The position numbers were made by a program, and so were the translations under genes. From NCBI GenBank assembly GCA_963662155.1, contig OY759264.1, positions 10,679,931-10,743,930 on the forward strand: DNA of 64,000 bases. The letters are read 5' to 3'. Of this stretch, positions 56,130-64,000 are shown one piece after another (the stretch's first letter is position 1; the number at the start of each line of letters is the position of its first letter). The stretch comes from Lamellibrachia columna. Its lineage: Eukaryota > Annelida > Polychaeta > Sabellida > Siboglinidae. Under the pieces are notes generated by a model, which ran no database searches, had not been told where the DNA came from, and saw only the letters and a program-made list of their open reading frames with translations.

Positions 56130-56135
56130 TTTATT
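56130..56135 (-). terminator. BRD8: Possible BRD8 polyadenylation signal
   Basis: AATAAA on the minus strand about 140 bases after the BRD8 stop codon. Another AATAAA lies only about 11 bases after the stop and is less likely to be used. Confidence 0.4.
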
Positions 56136-56274
56136 AATTAATAGAATGACAGCTAAACCTTAATGAAATCTTGACCCGATCATCCACAACAATGTCGGTA
56201 ACTTCAAAATGCGTGCTCTGTTGAAGTTAAGCTGAAAATTCAGGTCATGACGCGCCTATTTATTTGACACTAGT

Positions 56275-56346
56275 TCAGATCTTGCGTTTCTTTGTCTTTG
56301 CACTGTCGTGGTCTTGTGGCATTCTCTTCTTTTTCATGTCTTCTTC
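56275..56346 (-). CDS. BRD8: BRD8 terminal exon
   Basis: Encodes EEDMKKKRMPQDHDSAKTKK then RKI and TGA; a basic tail that resembles a nuclear localisation signal. The acceptor is TATCCTGCAG. Confidence 0.85.
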   Translation of the reverse strand, partial: EEDMKKKRMPQDHDSAKTKKRKI

Positions 56347-59300
56347 CTGCAGGATAAAACAGTAGTATAAGTTATGTTGTACTGGTCGTCTGACAAAATA
56401 CAGAACCTAAAATTTTGTCGGTACATCATGAGACCGGAAGGAACGCAGCAGGAAATATTTTAGGGAATGGTGGAGGGTAACAGTCGGGGGGGGGGGGGGA
56501 GACCAAGGGCCACATGGACAGACATCAAGGCAAGGATGGGAAAAATTAAAATCTAATAAGAATAGCACAATGCACACATAAGTGGCAGCCCATGACGGCC
56601 GACACGTGATGACTGGTTAATTGATCAAAACAACGTTGGTAGAAGGCTCCACGATGATTATACAAGGCCCCAACTTATGCTCATGATGACCCTTGAAATC
56701 GGCACATTTGTCAATTTGTCACTCATCTTGCCAATAGTGAAAATGAATTTTTTTATCAGTGAAGACCACAGCTAAAACTGAATTTGCTGCAAGAGCGTTG
56801 CAACAGTATTTTTACTTGAATTTTTTTATAAATTCATAGGAATTTTTTAATCACAGCATTCCGATGCCAACTGAGCATGCCACCTATCAGATGTACCTAC
56901 AGCAAACGAAATCTGCTAGTTTCGCCAGAAATCTGCCTAACAATTTTTCTGTAAATATGAAACGAATCCATTTAAATATGGGACATTCCATATTCCCCCC
57001 AAAACTTTGTGTTGAATATGGATAATCCATATGAAATAGCATGCCTGGTGACTACTAGTTGCAAAGGTTTTCACCAACACGACGACCATTGGTAATAGTG
57101 AAGCTGTTGCACCAAAAGTATCAAATTTAGTATAAATAATTCTCGACACCTGAAAATGAAAGTAGTGGGGAGCAGACTGCGATGGCAGGACACGTACGGA
57201 GAATGAGTGAGGAGAAATTGGCTTAGCGAACGTAGAAAAAAGAAGAGGGCAGAAGAAGTTCAAGATTTAGGTGGAAACGACAGGTGAACAGCTGAGAGAA
57301 TGGCAGGAGATTGCAACAGGAGAGAATGGCAGGAGATTGCAACAGGAGAGAATGGCAGGAGATTGCAACAGGAGAGAATGGCAGGAGATTGCAACAGGAG
57401 AGAATGGCAGGAGATTGCAACAGGAGAGAATGACAGGAGGTTGCAACAGGAGAGAATGGCAGGAGATTGCAACAGATGGAGAGAATGGCAGGAGATTGCA
57501 ACAGATGGAGAGAATGGCAGGAGATTGCAACAGATGGAGAGGGTGGAACTAATTAAGTGGTGTCGCCCCAACCCCGGGACCATGAAAAAAATTCTAGATG
57601 ACCGCACCTTGTCACTGGACACGGCTGCATCAGAGCGTCGTGATGTCCTCAGTACTTTTGTCTCTGTCTGCACCACCATCATCTGGGTATTGACGTATTG
57701 CTGGAAGCGATCCACAAAAATGCATAAGTTAGTCATAACAGAAGGAATGCTATGCAGTAAATGGCAAGTGACATTTGCCCATCTTGCCTGAACTGGGTTA
57801 GTTTCACCCCTTTCGTTACAGAAAATAAAAAAAATATAAACAATAAGGTATGGTTATGTAATAATCTCTGGGTTGGTTTCACCCCTTTTGTTACAGAAAA
57901 TAACAAAAATATAAACAATAAGGTATGGTTATGTAATAATCTCTGGGCAAAGATGTCGCAGTTCGGGCAAGGATTACATCAGACTTATAAAAAAAATAGT
58001 GCAGTGCACAGATATTTATGCAATCAACAACACAACACAGATATAGAGATATAAAAAGGCCAAATGAATGACGTTTATTGTGGGGATTAAGTGTACGCCC
58101 ACTTTTAAAGAGATTTAAAACAAAGGAACGTGTGCTCCACAATCCAACGCCAGGCTGACTATGCCCGATGCGAGCCTCCTGGACGTCGGGTTCATGGAGC
58201 CCACATTTGAACACAAAGAAGTAGCAGTATTCATAGAACAAATAAAAGAAACAATGGCATTACTATTGTCATAAAACACCCTTAAACTAAATATCCGATC
58301 TACATGCTATCATGCAGTCTATGAATACAAACCTACCTGCTTAAAAATACACTAGCTCTAACTGGAATAACTACAAAGGTGGGGCCAATTCGTCACCGGT
58401 CACTGACACATGTGACAACCCCACCAACACCAAAAAATAGTGCAATGCACATAGATATGTATGCATTTAATTGTTGTTTTATAAAAGTTACCAATAATTT
58501 TTTTTTCAATGTACCCATGTGGTATGGCATTTCAATGGGTACTCTTCCTTTAAGATAGTTCAAAATGATTTTTTTTTAAACACCACACAAAACATTGAGG
58601 AAAAGGGAAATTTGCAAGAGAATCTGAAATGCAACCAAAAAATAGGTGTTTTATACGTGTATGTGTGTAGAAATGACCTGCAGATGAGAATGGTACTGAT
58701 AACCCATGGGTACTCACCTCAATGTGCACCATGACGTCATTGTACATCTCGACCGCCATGTGGTAAACGTTGTGGTCCGAGTTATTATACATGATGGCGT
58801 TCGTGAACATAAGCATCATGTCTCGTTGGAACTCTGCCGTCGTCCTGACCTCGCCCGTCTCTATGTTCTTCTTAATCGTCGACAGATTCATCGGTCTGTA
58901 AGCACATCAATGTTTTGCTAAATTCCTGTAGAATGTGTGTGTAGTGTTATTCAAGAAAGCCCTAAAATATTAGACAGACATATAGGTCTGGGGCTAGTTT
59001 TTGACCTGGGAAGCCTGCCCGATTGCCATGAAATGGGCACTTCAAAAGACACCCCTTTTATAACTTCTTGAAATTACCAATTTTTTTATTTTAGTAACAA
59101 TTGTATGGTGCGATGGTTCAGAAAGGGCAGGGACTAGGTCTCAAACAAACTCCATGTTTTCACTGAACAAACCTAGACAATTGAGTCTTACCTGAACACT
59201 ACGCTGTGGTAGCCAGGGGCAATGTCTTCTGTCACTGGGTGCAGGAACACATTGGCATATCTGTCAATATAAAACACAACTTGCCATTTAAGTTGTGTGG

Positions 59301-62300
59301 TCAGTAAACATCAATGTAATATAGATATTTAAAGATGCATCCGCAATGAAATTTTTTGCTTATATCGTTTCAAACTCATTTTGTAACAAAATGAACCTAT
59401 CTAGTATTGACGACAAGATACTGATATTTGGTTAGGGTGGTGCTTTCAAGATAGCAAAACCTAAATTTTTGCCTGGGACTTGAAGAGTTTTTTCTTTGTA
59501 CATAGAGATCATTAATAAATTAACATTTTGGCTAATTTTTACATAAATGCCATTATTTGTTGTGGTCAAATATGGGTTTTGATAAAAAATATTTTTTTTA
59601 TTTTTGCTGCTGACATAGCTGTTACTGTGTTAGATATTAAACAAAATTGCACAGGACCCACCAATTTGTTTGTGGCTTTTTAAGGAGATAAAAAATAAAT
59701 TAATATTTCTGCCAAGTTTTACTGAAATGACATGACTACTTGTGACAGTGAGTGACATTACTAATTAATTTTACAATTGTTTATGCATCTCCGACATTAT
59801 GCTTTATATAATATCAACAAATCAAATTGCAATATTCCTGCAAGTTTTATAGTAGCTGTTACTAGATATTTCATAAAACTGCTTGGGACCCCCAACTTTT
59901 TGCCTTTTTATAGACATGAATAATAAGTGAACATCTTAGCCAAGTGACATTACTCCTTCTGGGTCAAATATTGAACATCGTCGAAACTGAGCCAGAATGT
60001 GGTTTTTTCGTTACTTATCACAAATTTGCACGGGGCCCCCCAACTTTTTGCATTTGGGGTCTAATGGATTTCAAACAACCTTTAAAATTTTAAGTTTTAG
60101 TACTTTTATTTCAGGGTAATCGGCCACTTTAACCAACTACGCATATCACTTTTCTATTCACACACGTTATATATGAACATTGACAAACCCGATTTGTGAT
60201 GGGCTAAATGAATTGTGATGGACTAAATGAAATGCAATGGGCTAAATGAACTGCGAAAGGCTAAATGAATTGTGATGGGCTAAATGAAATGCGATGGGCT
60301 AAATGAATTGCGACGGGCTGAATGAATTGCGATGGGCTAAATTAATTGCTATGGGCTAAATGAATTGCGATGGGCTAAATGAATTGCGGGAGCAGCTTTA
60401 ACAAAATTGTGAGTGAAATAATTTGTAACAAAGCCAGTGAGACATACTTGTGATTGGCTGCGGACCTCCAGACAAGCATGATAGACTTCTTCCATGTCTT
60501 GTGGGCTCGCTCATCTTCCGTGTCACTGCAACACACAAATAAAGAAATAAATTACATCCTGGTAAAAAAACTAGCTCAAACGTATTAACAATGATAAATA
60601 AGTTAAAAATATATTTAAATATGTTAAATAAAAAAGGTCCATGTCATTAAAAGGTCATTACTGTTATTTATAATAATGTCATAAAGGCCGCACGAAAAAG
60701 ATGAGTCTTTAAAAACGTCTTGAAAGTGGCAACAGAGCTCATGTCTCCAACTGAAGAAAGCAGGGCATTCCACAGTGTCCACCCCACCACAAAGAAGGAC
60801 GACCATACATTGTGGGGAGCGGTGGTCTAATGGTTAGAGCACCCGCCTGTCGATCGAGAGGACGGTGGTTCGATTCCACCTCTGCCGTTTCGAAGCTTGG
60901 GCAATTTCGTTCACCCCACACTGCCTGTGTCTTTCGGAAGAGACACTAAAAGCCGTTAGTCCAAACTCCTGCGTTAGCTCAAGATTGGGCTGTTTGGAGT
61001 ATAACTACTTGAGATAGTTGACAAACACTGGTCGACAGATCTCAATGATCAAGTCGGTATACATACAGTGTCATTATTAGCAATAGATACATGTACACAC
61101 GTGTACACCCTCACATACAGCATTTCTCCACTACACATGCCAACCACATCCGTCAAACTGGTAACAGAAATCTGTAAGACCCACAAATGAACCTATACCA
61201 CATCTACATCTGCTGGTTCACAGTACTTGCTCAAAAGGAGATCCCTGTGTAAACTGACTGGATCTAGCACAGCTTAATCTTGTTTGATAATATTTGGTAA
61301 GTATCCATTTTCTAGATGTAGTTTATACTATAATATGATATGATTTATGACAAAAACAAAGATACTGTTAAGACGTACCTGTGTGTGATTGAAGCAGGAC
61401 TGTTGGGAAACGACTCAATCACTGATGCTGGAAGTTTCGTAGATGGTCTGTCAGGATCGGGCAGAAGAATCTCATCATCTGACGATTCTTGTTCCTCGCT
61501 CACCCGGCTACTCGTCTCCAATTCCTTCTTTTCATCCTCCTAACAAATTATAAACTCATTATTACTGCACCTGCATATTTTCACAGAATTTTGTACTGAT
61601 TTATTTCTAATGTTGCTTAGTAAAAGCTTTATTTCACAATGGTAACCACGTCACATTTATTTCAATGGGGTCATCATCAATAAAAAAATAAATCACCTTT
61701 CTAGAAGTACCTAGTGTTTTTGTGCTACATCTACAGCATTGACAATAAAAAAGGGACTTCTTAGATTTGAATTTACTGTATCTTATATTGTATGTTAAAC
61801 TGAAAGGTCAAATAAATTATGTCTAAGTTGGAAACAATTTTAAAAAATGCTGATAAAGATTTAAAAAGTAATTCCAACGATTTTCTTGAGCTTATTATTT
61901 TAATGAACATGTCTGCCAGGGGAGTGCAAAGCATTTGGAGTTTTTCTAAGGACTGGATCTGATTTTTCAAAGATGTTTATGTCTGGGAAATGATGAGATA
62001 AAATATTATGCTACCAAAAAGAAGTAAAAGCATATTATTATTTTTCAAGTCACCTTTTATGAACAGGCACCACATCAACCACATTGCTATGTGACTACAG
62101 AATGCTAACTTAACTCATACACTTGCAAACTTTACACAGTGCACTGCGGTACTCACAACGACAAGTTTGCTCCGTGTGAGTCTGCGACTTTTACGTCCTC
62201 TCGGCCGACCTGAAGGACAGAAAACACAACCTGAGAGTGTCAATACTGATAGTATAGTGTCAACGTTAGTAGTTAGTGTCAATTTTCAAACTTATATCTT

Positions 62301-63885
62301 TGACTGTCAACTGTGCCACATGAGAAGTTTGAAAGTATATTTTTTATGTACAGATTTATTATAATTTTAATGATTCATACTTTTTTGTATAGATTTATTA
62401 AGTTTTATTTATTTAATCAGCTCTTCTATTTCATACTGTATATTTGTAACTAAATATATTAATAAGATATGCAATTTTATGTAAAGCATGCGAGAGCATT
62501 TTATTTTAAGTGCATTCATATATTTTCCTATTATTATTTCATTTGGCTCTCAACGGTTTTCGCTGGATTAACAAAGTGTGTGGATAGTTGATTCAATGGA
62601 ACAATGAAGTAATTTACAGTGTCTTAACATCTGTTCACAAAAACACATGCGGATTACTGGAAAAAAACAGACTATCGAAGAATAAACTAACAAGATTTTA
62701 CTGTTTTATTAGAAAATAAACTGATGACAATACTGACCTCCCTTGTTTCTGTGAATGACCTTGACCTTCACTGACACCATGTCCTCTGTATCGTTGGAGA
62801 CGACACTACTGGCGGGAGATGCGGGTTCGTCTGTGTCCATTGTGGGGGGTCGTAGATTCAGCAGCGGGCCTTTACCCTTGCCGGAGGCTGAGGGTCGCGG
62901 GGTCATGTCAATCAGGGGTGAAAGTTCAGGGGTTGTTGGTGGAGGGCTTGCGATACTCTCCTGTAGGGGAAGATGATGTTAGTGAATGCACTGAGTGTCT
63001 GGTGGCACTGAGGTTGTTGTCATAATCATCATCATCATTCTCTTTATTATCATTATTGTAGTTACTTATTGCATATGTACATTCTTACTACCTTTGTCAT
63101 CACCAATTATCATCATCATCACTAATCATTAATACTATCCTCATCAAAGACATCATAAATCATCATCATCATCACCAATCATCAACACCATCATCATCAT
63201 CACTGAAATCACCAGTCATCATCACCATCTACATCATCAGCCTGTCACAACTACTTCATCACCTCCACTAACAATGATCATCTATCTAATAAGATATATG
63301 ATTGGGTTAGGAATTTGATGTTGGTTTCGCATTGCGAAAACGATTAAATTTACAATGTAATGGAAGCATGTAATTTCACCCAAGTGTTATGTTGGCATTG
63401 CATACTAAATGCATTTAAAACTGTTTATCTGATTCTTATGCGAGGCGTATTTGTGAATCTCAATTGCAATTTACAAACCGTCAAAGCGAAGCCAGCTATT
63501 AATGTCGGCGACAGCGCAAAACAAACAACACGTTGATACTCGTTCATTGACATTGTTCGCCTAATGTTTCTTGAGAATTGTCAAAGCAATTCTAAGTAGG
63601 TTTAAGCGGGCCCATTTGTAATTTTCCCATAGCAGCAGAAAATCGGGGTCCACGACCGACCGCGTTATATCCGAATACATAATAACGTAATAACGAGGCG
63701 CGACTGCATATGATTGTTGCCAAAGACAAAGAGAACTGAGAACACTACCACAGTATCTTCATCCATGCCCTCGGCAGCTTTCTCCTCCTTCTCCTTCTTT
63801 CTCTCCCTCACTCCCACACTGACGGGATGACAGGGAGGGGTCCCAGGCACGTCCTCCTTCTCCTCCTCCTGGGGCTTGGGAGACT
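56275..63885 (-). CDS. BRD8: Bromodomain-containing protein 8, C-terminal nine exons (partial)
   Basis: BRD8 is a nuclear subunit of the TIP60/NuA4 histone acetyltransferase complex that reads acetylated histones. Nine exons joined in phase give about 354 residues, from SPKPQEEEKEDVPG to KTKKRKI and a stop; the amino terminus lies beyond the right edge. In order: an acidic/basic linker, SASGKGKGPLLNLRP, an AT-hook-like RPRGRKSRR, an acidic Ser-rich stretch, then the bromodomain from WKKSIMLVWRSAANHKYANV to MYNDVMVHIEQYV. The acetyl-lysine-binding Asn is in AIMYN. It is convergent with EIF3A; the two stops are about 1.2 kb apart. Confidence 0.95.
57293..57541. repeat. 26-bp minisatellite, about nine copies
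   Basis: AGGAGAGAATGGCAGGAGAT plus TGCAAC repeats with a 26-bp period; the last copies are about 30 bp with ATGGAG inserted. Because 26 is not a multiple of three, all frames read similarly. In the BRD8 intron before the terminal exon. Confidence 0.92.
57608..57700 (-). CDS. BRD8: BRD8 exon after the bromodomain
   Basis: Encodes QYVNTQMMVVQTETKVLRTS to AAVSSDK in phase 0, continuing the last bromodomain helix as in human BRD8 (QQFLATQLIMQ). Acceptor GCTTCCAG, donor AAG/GTGCGG. Confidence 0.85.
57797..57950. repeat. Direct repeat, two units of about 75 bp
   Basis: GGTTTCACCCCTTTTGTTACAGAAAATAACAAAAATATAAACAATAAGGTATGG... occurs twice in tandem. BRD8 intron. Confidence 0.85.
58718..58895 (-). 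CDS. BRD8: BRD8 exon, bromodomain second half
   Basis: Encodes PMNLSTIKKNIETGEVRTTA, EFQRDMMLMFTNAIMYNN and SDHNVYHMAVEMYNDVMVHIE, that is helices A to C with the acetyl-lysine Asn. Acceptor GCTTACAG, donor GAG/GTGAGT. Confidence 0.95.
59192..59260 (-). CDS. BRD8: BRD8 exon, bromodomain ZA loop
   Basis: A 69-base exon encoding YANVFLHPVTEDIAPGYHSV then VFR, the ZA loop. Joins on both sides in phase (AA/A and AG/A). Donor CAG/GTAAGA. Confidence 0.93.
60185..60392. repeat. 19-bp minisatellite, about eleven copies
   Basis: GGGCTAAATGAATTGCGAT and one- or two-base variants in tandem. BRD8 intron. Confidence 0.92.
60448..60525 (-). CDS. BRD8: BRD8 exon, start of bromodomain
   Basis: Encodes DTEDERAHKTWKKSIMLVWR then SAANHK, helix Z. 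Acceptor TGTTGCAG, donor AA/GTATGT. Confidence 0.93.
60813..61075 (+). mobile_element. tRNA-derived SINE, best-preserved copy
   Basis: Contains TGGTCTAATGGTTAGAGCAC (A box) and a perfect B box GGTTCGATTCC in tRNA spacing. The body follows (TTTCGAAGCTTGGGCAATTTCGTTCACC, TCTTTCGGAAGAGAC). Antisense in a BRD8 intron. The tRNA-like head folds roughly as a cloverleaf but is fused to the SINE body, so it is not a tRNA gene. Confidence 0.8.
61379..61539 (-). CDS. BRD8: BRD8 exon, acidic Ser-rich linker
   Basis: Encodes EDEKKELETSSRVSEEQESS, DDEILLPDPD and STKLPASVIESFPNSPASIT. Phase 0 in, two bases out (Ser split AG/T). Donor GTACGT. Confidence 0.85.
62157..62209 (-). CDS. BRD8: BRD8 exon, AT-hook-like
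   Basis: A 53-base exon encoding RPRGRKSRRLTRSKLVV. The RPRGRK core resembles an AT hook, a minor-groove DNA-binding motif. Acceptor CCTTCAG, donor GTT/GTGAGT. Confidence 0.8.
62738..62960 (-). CDS. BRD8: BRD8 exon, Pro/Ser-rich
   Basis: Encodes ESIASPPPTTPELSPLIDMT, PRPSASGKGKGPLLNLRP and DTEDMVSVKVKVIHRNKG. Acceptor CCCTACAG, donor GGAG/GTCAGT. Confidence 0.85.
63010..63240. repeat. (CAT)n-rich low-complexity tract
   Basis: Interrupted ATCATCATC runs with ATCACCA and ATCAT variants. BRD8 intron. Confidence 0.85.
63749..63885 (-). CDS. BRD8: BRD8 exon, charged linker; most 5' exon in the window
   Basis: Encodes SPKPQEEEKEDVPGTPPCHP and RERKKEKEEKAAEGMDED then TV. It enters with two bases of a split codon, so at least one more exon lies beyond the right edge. 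Acceptor TGTTGTGCAG; donor GTG/GTAGTG. Confidence 0.8.
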
Positions 63886-64000
63886 CTGCACAACATCGTT
63901 GTCAAATATTTTATATCAAATGTTTGTAAAATAAACAATAACAATATACAATGGAATGAATGAACATTCTGTTCCTTGCACTGTTTCATTAGACACTTTA

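Noticed and set aside
57271..57791. Several overlapping long open frames on both strands
   Set aside because: They come from the 26-bp minisatellite; the real coding part here is the short BRD8 exon on the minus strand.
60813..60890. A tRNA gene with good A and B boxes
   Set aside because: The tRNA-like part continues into a SINE body shared with other copies, so a tRNA-derived SINE is the better call.

Overview
The window is nuclear DNA of an invertebrate animal. It holds two conserved animal genes split by spliceosomal introns with GT/AG borders, embedded in AT-rich sequence full of transposons, SINEs, minisatellites and microsatellites. The two genes alone do not fix the phylum: a lophotrochozoan or an invertebrate deuterostome fits, a vertebrate does not.

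Layout: (1) About 1-19000 has no securely identified host gene. It carries a tandem repeat of about 620 bp, a perfect 28-bp-arm palindrome, a (TA)n tract, a two-copy tandem repeat of about 430 bp, and two CR1-like LINE copies, the second of which landed inside an older CR1 fragment. A possible minus-strand gene starts near 19099 and diverges from the next gene. (2) 20048-55029, plus strand, is the complete coding region of EIF3A (subunit a of translation initiation factor 3), rebuilt here as 22 exons coding for about 1321 residues. Its introns hold most of the repeats. One large 3' exon needs a single-base correction at a G run to stay in frame. (3) 56275-63885, minus strand, is the 3' part of BRD8 (bromodomain subunit of the TIP60/NuA4 acetyltransferase complex). 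It is tail-to-tail with EIF3A and runs off the right edge. The two host genes are ordinary housekeeping neighbours and need not act together.

The most notable content is a family of TTAA-targeting DNA transposons, best described as Kolobok-like with a Mutator-related DDE transposase. A 3790-bp member (33231-37020) has an uninterrupted two-exon transposase gene with the acidic triad and CxxH motif visible. It sits inside a tandem repeat whose other units show the empty TTAA site. A 1909-bp relative (40678-42586) is an internal-deletion derivative that keeps only the two ends of the protein. A 335-bp element (55606-55940) looks like a miniature form. Other mobile DNA includes a near-intact CR1 copy, a hAT-like element with an 8-bp target duplication, a long-inverted-repeat element and tRNA-derived SINEs.

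The intron before EIF3A exon 17 carries about 36 copies of a 45-bp unit, each holding a pyrimidine tract plus AG that resembles a splice acceptor.
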